Shown one piece after another: positions 1 through 11,799 of a DNA stretch of 64,000 bases (the first letter of the stretch is position 1; each line of letters begins with the position of its first letter). Source of the stretch: Thuidium tamariscinum (lineage: Eukaryota > Streptophyta > Bryopsida > Hypnales > Thuidiaceae); NCBI GenBank assembly GCA_947034885.2, contig OX344755.2, positions 4,962,501 to 5,026,500 on the forward strand. Direction: 5' to 3'. Position numbers and translations under genes: made by a program. Under the pieces are notes generated by a model, which was not told where the DNA came from, made no database searches, and saw nothing but the letters and a program-made list of their open reading frames with translations.

Positions 1-420
1 AAAACCTTCAGAAACCTTTGGAGTTCATACTGACATCCTACTTTAGAACTTCACAAAGAGATCGTTGGGACTCAGGTTCTAAGCTCTTCTCCGGTACACT
101 CTTCTATCATTATCGTCAATTTGAGAAACACACCGGCGCAATTCTGGATGCCAAAATGATGAAATTCATCTGCATTAAGCTCAAGAAACCAAGACCTCTA
201 CATTTCAAGCAGGGCACTCTCAAAAGTGCGGCAGCCGAGGAATTCCACCAATTTAATGAAATTGACGATCATACTAAATAACTTCATGTAAGCTTTCACA
301 TGATTTGCTCAAAAAGGATCGTTTTCCTCGTGATTTAATCATAAGCAGAACTACAATCAGATTACTAGTATAACGATGAATGTAAAACTGAAAATAGGAG
401 TTTCCAAAAACATTGGGGAA
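1..420. repeat. Duplicated block 3' of gene copy A
   Basis: This stretch is closely similar to 21103-21530, which lies in the same position 3' of copy C. Both copies can be read on the minus strand as a short segment containing LELNADEF and GVFLKLTI, but stops break the frame, so I do not call an exon. It belongs to the A/C segmental duplication. Confidence 0.6.
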
Positions 421-574
421 TGGGGATTTTAGTCAACTGATTTTTCAACCCTCGTTTCAACAAGCATTGTGGATTCAGTAAATCAGGTTGCTGAACTTTC
501 GGATATCGTGAGAAATTCTCAATCGATTTACATGAGGACCCAGTGAACACGGGGACAATCAATCTTGATCTGAA

Positions 575-1919
575 TCACTGGGCAGGAGGGGAACCTGGTT
601 TACACAAAATGCCCCAAAACGAAACAGGAAATAACACTCCAAAGGCAACTAAGGTTAAAATGACGACCACAAAGTTAAGGCGCCTCTTTGTCGACGACTT
701 CTGTTTGTTACTGTCGCGCTTTATCTCCCGGTTCAACTGGAGAAAATCAATTTCCTCGGGTCCTGGCTCTCGAAGCAATTGTCCCACTTTCACTGCAATC
801 AGTTTGCATACAAAGGCGAATCAAAATCAAATCAAAATTAACTGAACCCTCCCACACCTGCAAATTAATTCCTGGGACTGAAATCTCTAGATTCCAAAGA
901 CGCCTGTAAACATATGAAACACACAGTAGAGTAGAGGTGCTGCTTGCTAGAACCAATTGAAAGGGGGAAAAAACCATCCTTTCAGAGCTAGTGAGTTTCC
1001 AAGCCTTGCATGGTAAGGTAAGGTAAGCCACAATATAATCACAGACCTTGATATCTCGGTCCTCTGAATCTATGGTCGTCTGCAACTCGTTAATTTGATT
1101 CCACTTCTGTATAACTCCAAAAGTGCTGACCACCGAGGCCAGCACCGACAAGGCAATGGGGCTCCACTTGTTGTGACAATACAAAAAGTTCGACTGCGAC
1201 ACGGCCGTGAGCACCACCCCTTGGAACACGCTGACAAATCCGATCACCTGGTACACCTCGTTCTTCAAACTGGCCACCTGGCTCTCCTTGCGCTCCACTC
1301 GACGGCTGAAGAACTCCGCCTTGCGATTCCACTCCGCTAGCGTCGCGCTGAAAATGGGATTATTCTCAATGTCCAACAGTTTCTTGGTCTCCTGGAAGCA
1401 CAACGGCAATTTCGGATACCCTCTACGACCGTCCAGGAATTCGATTTCGATTTCCGCTGTTACTACTTCCCCTTCCTTCAGCTGGCGGGCTTTAATCTCG
1501 TCCGGATCCTCAACTTCAATACGATGGTCGTACGCTTTCCGAAGCTCTTTCTCCTCCAAGAGCTTCAACAGGCGCTGCACCTCCACGCGTCGCTCGGTTA
1601 TCTCGAGCAGAAGCTCCTTCCACAGCGCCGGCTTCTCCGTGTCCCGTGTCCGGCTAGCATTCGGAATCTCCTCGACCCCTTCTCCAGGACCGTCCTTCCC
1701 GTTCGAAGCAGAAGACGAAGAAGAAGTAGCCCCGTCCTCCCGTTGTGATGATCTGGACTCCTTCTGGATGACCTGGCAATCGCCAGCAAGCTCCAAAAGC
1801 TCCAGCGACAGCGCCCGACGCGCCTCCAGGTGCCGAAGTTCGAGCTCCTGCAGTTCCTCTTGCAATCGCTCCTCCCTCAACCGCTTGCGCTCTTCCGCTC
1901 GAGGGTCTTGGCTTTCCTT
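575..1919 (-). pseudogene. Coiled-coil / three-helix membrane gene, copy A, start codon lost
   Basis: Two exons are readable. Exon 1 (about 1919-1043) encodes a Glu/Arg/Leu-rich coiled coil, an acidic Ser-rich linker, a conserved ATLAEW segment and two hydrophobic helices (FVSVFQGVVLTAV near 1255-1196; SPIALSVLASVVSTFGV near 1170-1110). Exon 2 (about 792-575) encodes a third helix (VVVILTLVAFGVLFP) and ends CKPGSPPAQ. The acceptor is CAG at 795-793; a donor GTGATT at 1042 gives the right phase, although AAG|GTCTGT three codons' worth upstream is also possible. Copies B, C and D start ATG-GAA-AGC, but here the codon at 1919-1917 is AAG. No in-frame ATG lies between it and the upstream TAA at 1988-1986, and the next in-frame Met is beyond both helices. 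An out-of-frame ATG has arisen at 1966. The rest of the frame is open, so the loss looks recent. The family is not recognised; membrane location is inferred from the helices. Confidence 0.7.
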
Positions 1920-2330
1920 ACACTCTCCTGTTTTCGGGAGGCAGGAGTGTTTGACGCTGGCGCCATGGAATCGTGGATGCGAAGTTTACTAAGTTAAGCT
2001 TAGCCGGCTTTCTGGGAACCCTGGTTTTAGCTGTCGAGGTGGCGTGCAGAGTCCGTCGATCAAGGGACGGACTGGGTAGCCGCGCTGCCCAGTCCAAATC
2101 CGTGCTGTAAGGTAGAATTCCCTTTTTTCCTGGTCCCACCGACTGTGCTCTGAGCACTGAGTCCGTCTATTTGTTTTACACAACATTCCTTCCGCGAGTG
2201 ATGTGGAAAAATTCCACACCAAATCAGAAATTGGTGATGCTCTTGGAGAATTGGTCAGAGCCCGGACAAGGGAGGTATATTGCATTAAAGAACTACTGTA
2301 GTGGGCCCTGTGCCAATGCCACAGTCAGAA
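1920..2330 (-). promoter_or_regulatory. Conserved upstream region of copy A
   Basis: The sequence 5' of the gene is conserved in all four copies (compare 11443-12070, 23183-23537 and 55263-55780). Shared marks include GGGAGGCAGGAG next to the start, a CAAGGGAC segment, and TTTGTTTTACA about 250 bp upstream. Conservation matches that of the gene, so it probably holds the 5' leader and core promoter. I see no convincing TATA box. Confidence 0.45.
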
Positions 2331-2867
2331 CTAAAGTAAAAGTAAATTTTTAATTTTTTAATCCATTAAAACTTTGAAATTCAATAACTTTCACGTTGAA
2401 AGTCGGAATGCCATGAAACCAAGCCTATGCACCCCTCTTCGCTGAGAGCTTTCCAACAGTACCAAGCACGCAATCGGGGGATGCACAATCCGAGAGATCT
2501 CAACATGACAAACAAACAAAATAAAACAAAACAAAACAAACTACATGTCTTAAAGTATAGATTAATGAATTGTTAGTTCAATGTCAAGCAATCAATAATG
2601 TTGAAATTTGTAAACATGATGGAGGTAGATAAAATGAATGCTAATTTGGGTTCTTTGATTGTAAATATGAATCCAAAATTTGCAAAAATAATTATTTGCA
2701 AAAAATAAAAAATTCATGTATTTTTCCACGAGGTAAATCCACCTTGTTGGGCCTACCTTGAAAGGTAGGATTTAACATCCTGCAATGTTTAGGCAGACAC
2801 GATAGTAAGTGTATTGTCCATCAGGCATAGATTCTTTCTAACAAGCTAGAAACTCAATAAGGTAGGT
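2331..2867. repeat. A+T-rich block A spacer
   Basis: There is no gene here. The sequence matches 12080-12610, 23815-24640 and 55780-56290 with small indels, including the shared CCACGAGGTAAAT segment. It is spacer carried along in the segmental duplications. Confidence 0.6.
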
Positions 2868-2869
2868 AC

Positions 2870-3154
2870 ACCCAAAATAGTGGCACCTGACCTTAAAAGC
2901 ACCTGACCTTAAAAACACCTAACCTACAATGTGCATACATTTCCAAAATTAGTCATGTACCCAGACTCTAGATGGTGTTTTTAGAAACAGACTTTGATCA
3001 TTAATAACTTTTGCATACAGTATCCAAATCCTTTGATCTTTGGTGCATTGAAACATGCTTTCACTCGCCAACAAGATTGTATAAAAATGTGAACAGCATG
3101 ATAATAGGAACTAGGCACAATAAGAATAAGTGACGCTTTTAGGTGTACCCACCT
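2870..3154. mobile_element. TA-target MITE, copy 1 (AGGTAGGTACACCC family)
   Basis: The ends are AGGTAGGTACACCC and its near-complement GGTGTACCCACCT, flanked by TA on both sides (2868-2869 and 3155-3156). The empty site CTCAATATCTGAG is at about 12610 in block B. The 285-bp element has no coding capacity. TA duplication and short inverted termini fit a Tc1/mariner-type MITE. This copy is more diverged than the other three. Confidence 0.8.
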
Positions 3155-3156
3155 TA

Positions 3157-5134
3157 TCTGAAGTGTGAGCAAGGCGGCCAGCTTCAGGTTGGACTGCATT
3201 GTTCTTTTTCTTTTTATTAATTTTTTGAAACTGAAATTAGTGAACTGAAGCCTGGCCGGCTATGTGAAGAACTGAAGCCTTGAGGCAAGTAACTTAGAGC
3301 CGGGGTGAACTGACCCCCACCCGGCCACTTGGGAAAACGCTGAAATTTTTACTTTCTCCACATGATAAAAATTGCAAATTTTGAATACATATTTGCAATC
3401 AGAGGTCCCAAATTAGTTGAGTAGAGTATACAAAGTAAGTTAGTCAAACATAGAATAGGGAGCTTTTTGTTTTACTTGTACTCTTGGAATTATTTGGTGT
3501 GGCCAAGTGAGGGGGTAAATTCACCATGTATGTTGAGGCAAATAGCCAAATCAGTAGGTGATTGTGTTTTGGCTTATGAACAACACTCATGTCTTAGGGA
3601 GAAATCTGAGATTTGTGGTTTTAATTGATTACACAAAATAGTTAAACTAGATTGCCCCAAACTAATTTTGTCAACATTTGACACCATGTAATATTTCCAC
3701 TAGTTGTACATGAATGCACTACATTTGCATTAGGTATTGTTGTAATTGGGACTCGTGAACCTCCATATGTAGAAATGAATTTTTTGTTTAATATTTGTTG
3801 ACTTCGATAGCTTGTTGAATAACTTTTGGGGGATAAGGCAACCTAATTGTAAAGGCAACTTAATTTTACTATTCTGTGTAGCCACAAGTTAGTGTAGTAA
3901 AGAAAAAGGTTCATGACAAGAGCCCATAGAGAAACACGAACTAAAATTTTAACAATGTGGACCTTCTAAAAAAAATCTGAATCCATTTTTCTAGACAAGA
4001 GAAAATAAATAGGCCCCTTCTTCAAGATGAATCATATGTTTTGGAACTTCCTACAATTAGTTATGAAATGGTTGAAGTTGATATGACAAAGGCTAGAGGC
4101 TCTAAATTGCGGACCTCATCAAATCTACAAGATTTGAGCATTGTTGATGTAGTGAGAAAATGACAAGTATGTATGTTGTACATTTGACAACATGGGCAAT
4201 TTTTGAGCCTCAATGCTCAAAAAATGTTGGAGTTAATAAATTTTAGGGCTTATTCAATTGTTATGATAAAATGTGGCTTCCTTTCCAATCTTGACTCTTG
4301 AGGAAGTGAGAAAAAAATTGTTAGGAAAACAATTCATTAAACCCCTTTGGCCCTTCAAATGACAAAATGGATTTCCAACACATTTCTATGACTTCAATTA
4401 TTAATGAAAATTTTTGAAAATTTCTCATAAGATATATTAACTATTTAGCTATATTGAAATATGCTTTTTTGTTGCATGGGTGTCTAAGAGAGCAAGAATT
4501 ATACCATAATAAGCCCTAATTTCTATTTTGTCGGTATAAAATAAACCCACAAAAACTTTAAATTAAAATTTAATTATTTTCAAAATTATAATTTGGCCTA
4601 CATATGAAGCTTCTGTTCATTGCATTTGGGTTAGTGATGTGAAAGTTAGGAACAATTTTGTGTAAGGGACAATCTGATCAACTTTTTAAAATAAAACCCT
4701 TATAAGATTAATTTTCTAAAGTAATTTTTATATACTTTGAAAATATTTGTTTGACAATCTTACATTTTGATAGCTAGAGTATTGTTACTATTGGAATTTT
4801 TGTGTTTGAAATCCATCTTACAGAACCTACTACCAATCAAACATCACTAACAACAAATTCAATAAGAAAAAATCCCCTACAATCTCTTGGTTGTTAATAG
4901 ACTATTAGTGAGGTTCACCTTCCAAATGTTCTACATATGTTATGTTGGAAAGCTACTTGGTGTCTTACTATTCCTTTTGGGTGAAAAATATTGTAAAAAC
5001 ATAAATTCCCTAGGTTTATCTTTCCTACAACAATACTAATTCAATGAAGGTCACTTACTACACACTTGGGACTAAGTGAAAGAAAAATCAAAATAATTTT
5101 TTGCACTTTCAATGTTTGGTAGAGAATAGGGGTA
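3157..5134. repeat. A+T-rich block A tail
   Basis: There is no gene. This repeats at 24640-26900, 14820-15500 and 58465-59760, recognisable by a shared GAACTGACCCCCACC segment and a later CACTACATTTG stretch. Short open frames are not conserved between copies. Confidence 0.55.
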
Positions 5135-5990
5135 TTAACCCCTAAACAACTAAGGCCTTTTTTTCGGCCCAAAAACACTGAGAATTATCATTTCTATTGC
5201 AAAGAGTGAAATGAATTGAACTTGTTCTCTTTGGACATCTTATTGTAGGATATTCACTACAAGAGAAGGGGTGGTTTTAGTGAGTTTTTCAATATAGTCC
5301 CAGATATAAGATTACAAGTAATGACCTTTGAAGCAATTTTTAGCAAATACTTATGAAAAATACCACATAGATTGCAAGATATCTACGTTTAAAGTTAAAA
5401 GAACAATTTTTTTAGTATACTATTGGACTAGATTTTTGACTTTGAACCTTCTTAATTTTGATTTTTTGCACCACTAGTTTTTGAGCTTTAAATCTTTCTA
5501 GTGGAGAATTTGATTGAGGGTCAAGGAAAAAAATTTGGATTCAAAAAAAATTAATTTCATTCTTAAAGAAATTGTTAAGTACAAGTAGATATGAGATAGA
5601 AAGAAAATCTAGATTATTTAAATTTCTAAGAAGGAACTAAAATGTATTAATTCCAATGGTAAGATTGTTCTAACAAACTAACTAAATTATGTGTAATTTT
5701 TCTTAATTATAAAAACTGCATTCACAAATAAATCACATAAGTTATTTTTTTGAAAAGATGCTTAGATTGCCTGCAAAAAAAGATTGTCCTTAACTTTCAC
5801 ATAACTTATTAAAATGAAACAAATCAAAGCTTTCCATGTATAGAAAAGTACAATCTTTGGGATGTTGTTTTTTCTTCAAAATCAAAGTTTAGAATTTTTT
5901 TTGGCTTCTCCGTTTCCCCTATATTGAATTAAGGACTTAAGGACTTAAGTAATCTATTGAAAAGAGGTGATCAGCCTGTTTGATTAATTT
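5135..5990. mobile_element. Truncated TTAA-family element
   Basis: It begins TTAA-CCCCTAAACAACTAAGG and is related to the fuller copy at 59765-60705 and to the truncated copy from 26905. The right terminus is missing and the sequence is cut near 5990. A CACTACAAG stretch at about 5270 is absent from the 59765 copy, so it is a likely later insertion. No coding capacity. Confidence 0.5.
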
Positions 5991-6005
5991 CCCTCCCCTC
6001 CTCCT

Positions 6006-6024
6006 CCCCCCCCCCCCCCCCCCC
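6006..6024. repeat. C19 homopolymer
   Basis: A run of 19 cytosines on the plus strand, next to a short fragment of the GTATCC-rich repeat also seen at 39.7 and 61.5 kb. Confidence 0.9.
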
Positions 6025-6400
6025 TCATTAGAAAAATCAATAACTGTTAGATTTGAATTTTTTAAATCCCACCCTGCCTCTAAGAAAAATCAGCAACCAT
6101 CGGATACAAATATGGATACCTAATACGAATATTGAATATGGATAATACATATAAATATTTGTACCAAATACAAATATTGATACTAGTTCTAAATACGTAT
6201 ATCTATACTAGATATTGAGCTCACTCATCTGATAGGCAACCCAGAAAATCCAAATTGTACTCACTGGTGGCGTGTGGAATTCAGCATTGGACATAATTCT
6301 GAGGTCAGTTTGATCCAGTCCCACAACCAGTCCCACTGTGAAGAAAAAATCAACAACAGATAGCTTTGCCATGCCCTTGCAATCAAGGAACACTTAACCC

Positions 6401-6650
6401 TTAACCCCTAAGTGTCACAAACCAAACAACTCTGAAGGCGGGACCATCCTAAAAAAAGGCAACATAACTTGAATTTGAATTGGTTATTGCATTCTTCATC
6501 ATATAGATCTTTAGCCAACAACCTCATCAATCTAAACTCATTTCTTTGGGGGAAATCCACTATATGGATGTAAACATTATACGGTTTGATGAATCTAGTC
6601 TCCCAGAATTACAGGTTTGAAAAACATTCCTTGTAACGTTCAAGGGTTAA
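6401..6650. mobile_element. Short TTAA-family MITE
   Basis: TTAA lies at both borders (6401-6404, 6647-6650), with termini CCCCTAAGTGTCAC and CCCTTGAACGTTAC. The related block at about 49262 has a single TTAA at this point, which fits an empty site. The 242-bp interior has no coding capacity. Confidence 0.6.
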
Positions 6651-6869
6651 ACAATAAGCTAATGACAATGGAAATCATGAATTTTGATACCGTGGGAATC
6701 ATTGCTTTAAAAAAAATCCAAAAGCACTCATTGGAAGTCAAAGCACTACAAAAGGGAGGACACTAAATTCTCCATTCGAATTGGGCCCCGCAAGGGCAAA
6801 ATTTTTTTGGAAATAATATTTTTTGCAAATTTTGAATTCATATTCACTATGAGGGACTCCAAATTAGCT

Positions 6870-6872
<3 letters not shown>

Positions 6873-6922
<50 letters not shown>
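6873..6922. repeat. (GT)25 microsatellite
   Basis: An uninterrupted GT dinucleotide tract of 50 bp. The corresponding place in the duplicate near 49.3 kb lacks it. Confidence 0.95.
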
Positions 6923-6923
<1 letters not shown>

Positions 6924-9900
6924 CTCAAACATACCTAGACACGGCCCAAAAATAAGGGGCTTTTTTACTTTTATCTCTAGTGAATCCAAAAATGACCCTG
7001 TGGGGCCCTGTTCGAATGGAAGATTTAGTGTCTTGCCTACAAAAGATCTTCACTTTCCACCCCTAATTCTGAAGATGAATAATCGCATTTCTCTCTTATA
7101 CAAAGAGATTCTCTCTTGTTTATTGACTAGAAAATGTCCTCCATGTTGTTTATGGGTTAAACAATTGTGGAAGAATGTTATGTACATCTTGCTCATAGTA
7201 ACATCTTGCATATGTGGCCTTAGAGTGAGAGTTAGACCACTCATGTATAGCTACAATTCCATAACATTATATGCCCTACTTAACCTTGTGAAAACGTTGC
7301 AAACCAAAATGGTTTGATGAATGATAAGAGATTTTCCCATATAAGACAAAAATGCAATCATTCATCCTCGATTTTAGGAGTGGAAAGTGGAGATCTTCTA
7401 TAGTTCTTTGACTCCAAATGAGTTTTTTTGAATATTTTATTACCAATGACTCCCACGGTTTTAGAAATGATGAAATCCACATGGCCCCCTACGTCCTTCC
7501 AGGGTTAAATAGCAGATTTTGACTTCTTCCACAACCAAGTGAATCACGCTAACGTACATGGTTGTCTGTATGGGAAGATGAATTAGTTTAGGAGCTTGTT
7601 CATCTCTTCCACAACAACCATTATTTAAAGCACTACGCCATTCCAACCAACTAGATTCATGACCATCTCTTCATCTGAGAATAACAACAACATACAGCTT
7701 CATTCCATCAACTGATAGAATCACTCCTAATTGTAGGCATGTACCTACAACCATTTGAAGGTGTTTGTAACACATGTACCTATAGCACATATACATTATA
7801 ATATGGGAAGTTGATAATATAAGTACCTATAATATAGACGCCTATTATCATAGAAAGTATATATAATATAGATTTTTGGATTCATAGAATCTATACTCAC
7901 ATGCTAGCATTTTCTTTCATATATTCAAACCCAACTTGTCATTATAAAAAATTTTGTTTACAAAATGCCTTGATTTTTTTTCAAGCAAGAAAATATAAGT
8001 GGAGGAATAATTAGAGTCCTAGAAAACCCTCCTTTTGAACCAAATTTGTGAAGAAAGTTCAACTCATGAATTTGGGAAATTCCTTGCTACTACAACTCAA
8101 GTTGCTTGTGGATACGGAGCATATTACACCATGTGAAGTGGAACTTGACCTTCAAGTTGAACTTTGGAACTTGGTACTTTTGATTATTAGGGGTTGTCAG
8201 AGCTCTTCAGAGAAATTGATTTCCTCAAGGAATGCGAAGTTGGTGAGATAAAATAGCAGACTCTGATTTCTTCCACAACCAAGTGAGTCACACTAACGAA
8301 CATGGTTGTCTGTATGGGAAGATGAATTAGTTTAGCAGCTTGTTCATCTCTTCCACAATGACCACTATTTAAAGCATGATGCCATTCCAACCAGATTGAT
8401 GACTATTTCTACATCTGAGAAAAACAACAACAGCAGTGATCACATAGAGCTTCACTCCATCAACTGAGGTAATTCTTAAAAATCATGCTCAGATTCTCAG
8501 ATTCTCTGATTTCCAGTACAATTCTGACAGAAACATTTTCACAATTGAAAGCAAGAAAAATGTTCTGTGTCTGGATTTGGAATATTCTTTCCAATTTCAT
8601 TTCCAAGTATAGTAAAATGGGTAATGCTCTTAGTAAGCAAAACATTGGCTAAAATGGCTTTGTTTCAATCGCATTTAGTATTGGGATGGATTTCTACACC
8701 TCTAGCTTCTAGTATAGAAAAGGAAGACAATTACACCATGTGATGAGCATATAATGTTATCACAATAAATACTAATCCAAAACCAACACCCAACCTACAA
8801 CCTAAGCTACATATTTTCCTTACACAAAGACCCAAGACAATGAAACCTGGTATAAGTTTTAGGTTTGATATTAATTTGGGGCATACAAACCTTAGCTGAT
8901 GACTTTTGGTTCTTAGAATTGCCTTCAATCATGGGCATTGCATCATGATCACAACCAAATCCAACCCTATTTGACAATCAAAATGCCAAACAGTCACACA
9001 TGAAGCATCTAGCAATATGTTCAATAAAAATAGGCTCATAATGCATATTATAAGCCTATTCCCACACTCAAGCCTAGACTGCATTAGTACCAATACATTA
9101 TAAAACTGTACACTTTGAAGAACTCCTAATATCGGTAGGCATTGCAATTTCTTGAATACTACAATTGTGTCACGGTTGGAGACTTTGAAGGCTCAGAATT
9201 GGCATCAACTTTGGCACCTACAAGAGGAGAAAATTGTTTCCAATTAGACAACATTTTGTGTTGGTTGAAAAAGATTGTTTAGATGTACAACCCTGCTTCA
9301 CATTCTTATGGTTACAGTTACATTTGTTTTAAGAGTGTGATAATGCAAGTGTAGTGATCAAAACAGTCATGTCACAATCTCATTTGCTAGTTAAGAGATA
9401 ATTACAACTCATAACCCTTCAATCTAATCATTTTAAGCCCTTCAATCAACCAAAAACTCTTCTATCTAAACATTCTTAATTGAGTAGAACGCCTTGATTT
9501 ACGCTATCAATGTCCCTATAATGCTCTTGAGCCCCCCAACTCTTGAGCATTATGAAGTCAAAAATTGTGATATTCAAAGTGACCAATGCTCAAAACACTA
9601 GGATTGCTATTGAAAGTTCTTAGGTAATTCAATTCTGGAAGAGTGGTACAAGAAATATAGTACATACCACGTCCTCAGGTGACAAAGTAGGTACTAACAG
9701 CCTGCAACTCTCCTCCAAAATCAAATTAATTCGAAGAAGTCATGAGTCTAATACATGATTTGTTCAAAAAGGATCATCTTCCTAGTGATATAATGATAGG
9801 CAGCAGTACAACCAGATTACTAGGAGTTTCCACAAACATTGGGGAATGCAGATTTTAGTAAAATTGGAGTTCCAACCCTGGTTTCAACAAACATTGGGGG

Positions 9901-10009
9901 ATTCAGTAAAACAGGTTGCTGAACTTTCAGGCATCATGAGGAAGGGTCAAGTGTACTCACCACTGTCATCAGTGAACACGGGGACATTCAATCTGCTCAG
10001 AGATCCGAA

Positions 10010-11442
10010 TCACTGGGCAGGAGGAGGGGCACCTGGTTTACACAAAATTCTCCAAAACGAAATAGGGAATGACACTCCAAAGGCAACTATGGCTAATAAG
10101 ATCCCAAAGTAAAAGCCTCCGCCTTTCGGCGACTCCCTCGGTCGGTCAGTGCCGCGCCTTATCTCCCGGTGCACCTGGACAAAATCAATTCCCTCGGGTC
10201 CTGGTTCTCGAAGCAATCGTCCCACTTCCACTGCAGTCTGTTTGCATACAAAGGCGAATCAAAATCAAAGATCAAAATCAACTGAACCCTCCCACACCTG
10301 CAAATCAATTCTACATTCCAAAGACGCCCGTAAACATGTGAACACACAGTAGAAGTGCTGCTTGCTGGAATCAGTTGTAAAGGAAAAAAAGAACTAAACA
10401 TCCTTTCAGAGCTGGTGAGTTCCAAGCCTTGCAAGGTAAGGTACGCCACAATGTATTCACAGACCTTGATGTCTCTGTTAATTGAATTGAGGATTTCTTG
10501 CAAAGAGTTAATATGATTCCACTTCTGTATAACTCCCAAAGTACTGATCACCGAGGCTATCACCGACAAGGCAATCGGGCTCCACACGTTGTGACAGTAC
10601 AAAAGGCTGGAAGTCGACACGGCTGTGAGCACCACCCCTTGGAACACGCTGAAGAATGCGAGCAACTGGTACACCTCGTTCTTCACACTGGCCACCTGGT
10701 TCAGGTAGCGCTCCCCCTGAAGGAAGAACAACTCTTCCTTTCGACTCCACTCGAGCAGCGTCATGCTGAAAATGGGATTCTTCTCTATGTCTAACAATTT
10801 CCTAATCTCTTGGTAGTTCTCCGGTAATTTCGGATATCCTATCCTACCGTCCACATAATTGATTTCGTCTGTCGCCGTTCCTCTCAGTCCACGAGGTTCG
10901 TTTCTCGCAAACCGCCGACCTCCTCGCTCGGCAGCAAGCTCGCGCGGATCCTCAACTTTAATGCGATGGTCGTACACCGTCCGAAGCGCTGTCCTCTCCA
11001 GATCCTCCACCAGGCGCTGCATCTCCACGCGCACCTCGGTCTTCGCCGGCAGAAGCTCCAACAGCGCCTGCTTCTCCTCGCCCCCTTTTTCCGGTCCCTG
11101 CATGCCGTTCAAAGCAGTACCAGCGGAAGAAGTAGCCCCGTCCTCCTGTTCCTGGCACTTCAGATTCGATGCCGCCTCCTCCTCGCCGTGTTCCACCAGA
11201 CACCGGTCGGCTGTCGGCAACTCCGCCGACAGTTGCCGTTGCTGACCCGGGAGTGATCTCCTGATCCATTCCTCCCACACCTGGTCCTGGAGGGCCTTGC
11301 GAGCGAAGGCTATGTCCCCAAGCTCCTGCGACAGCGCCTGCCGCTCCTCCTGGTGCCGAAGTTCGAGCTCCTGCAGTTCCACTTGCAATCGCTCCTCCCT
11401 GAGCCGCTTGCGCTCTTCCGCTCGTGGGACTTGGCTTTCCAT
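10010..11442 (-). CDS. Coiled-coil / three-helix membrane protein, copy B (intact)
   Basis: This is the only intact family member. Exon 1 is 11442-10461 and exon 2 is 10230-10010. The donor (T|GTGAAT) and acceptor (TGCAG|TG) give a 400-residue protein. Start: ATG-GAA-AGC, shared with C and D. Residues 10-45 form a coiled coil (LREERLQVELQELELRHQEE). An acidic linker follows, then a conserved block with GYPKLPENYQEIRKLLDIEK and a Trp-containing segment. Helices are near residues 258-280 (FFSVFQGVVLTAV), 290-310 (SPIALSVIASVISTLGV) and 367-390 (ILLAIVAFGVSFPISFW), and the protein ends CKPGAPPPAQ. Conservation of helix three in all four copies supports the splice. I infer a membrane protein with a large soluble N-terminal part. 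I do not recognise a named family. A MITE (11525-11797) sits about 85 bp upstream of the ATG. Confidence 0.7.
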
Positions 11443-11524
11443 ATTACTCTCTGGTTTTCGGGAGGCAGGAGGAATGTTTGACGCTGGCGCGATGGAATCC
11501 TGGATGCGAAGTTTACTAAGCGTA
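11443..11524 (-). promoter_or_regulatory. 5' leader of copy B
   Basis: This short segment between the ATG and the MITE is conserved in copies A, C and D (GGGAGGCAGGAG and a GATGCGAAGTTTACTAAG stretch). It is probably untranslated leader. Confidence 0.4.
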
Positions 11525-11797
11525 AGGTAGGTACACCCAAAAGCGCCACTTATTCATACAGAGCCTAGTTCCTGCTATTAATTAGTTCAAATTTTTATGT
11601 AGTCCTGTTGGCAAGTGAAAGCATGTTCCAACGCACCAAAGAACGCAGGATTTGGATACCGTATGCAAAAGTTATTAACAGGCAAAGTCTGTTTCTGAAA
11701 GCGCCATCTACAGTCTGTAAACATGACTGATTTCGGAAATGTATGTGCATTGTAGATGGCGCTGTTAGGAACAGGGCGATTTTGGGTGTACCTACCT
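11525..11797. mobile_element. TA-target MITE, copy 2, in the 5' region of copy B
   Basis: The 273-bp element has ends AGGTAGGTACACCCAAAAG and the complement, with TA on each side (11523-11524, 11798-11799). Copy D has the empty site AAGCGTAAGTTAGCC near 55338-55352. Near-identity with copies at 23540 and 27879 suggests a recent burst. Tc1/mariner-type by its TA target. Confidence 0.88.
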
Positions 11798-11799
11798 TA

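Larger units (their letters stand above)
6200..9740. repeat. Segmental duplication, matching 49.0-52.85 kb
   Basis: No gene is supported. From about 8300 to 9400 the copy at 51170-52270 is nearly identical: three long open stretches (8460-8645, 8731-8928, 8929-9147) translate to exactly the same peptides as at 51327-51512, 51598-51795 and 51796-52014. Those frames resemble no protein I know and use no recognisable domain, so I read them as non-coding. The part before 8290 is more diverged. Confidence 0.75.

Noticed and set aside
6877..7317. 146-codon frame beginning with a Val/Cys repeat
   Set aside because: The start is the GT microsatellite and the rest is not conserved in the duplicate at 49.3 kb.
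8460..9147. Three frames identical in two places as conserved genes
   Set aside because: The whole surrounding DNA is nearly identical, so identity reflects recent duplication and not selection; no domain is visible.
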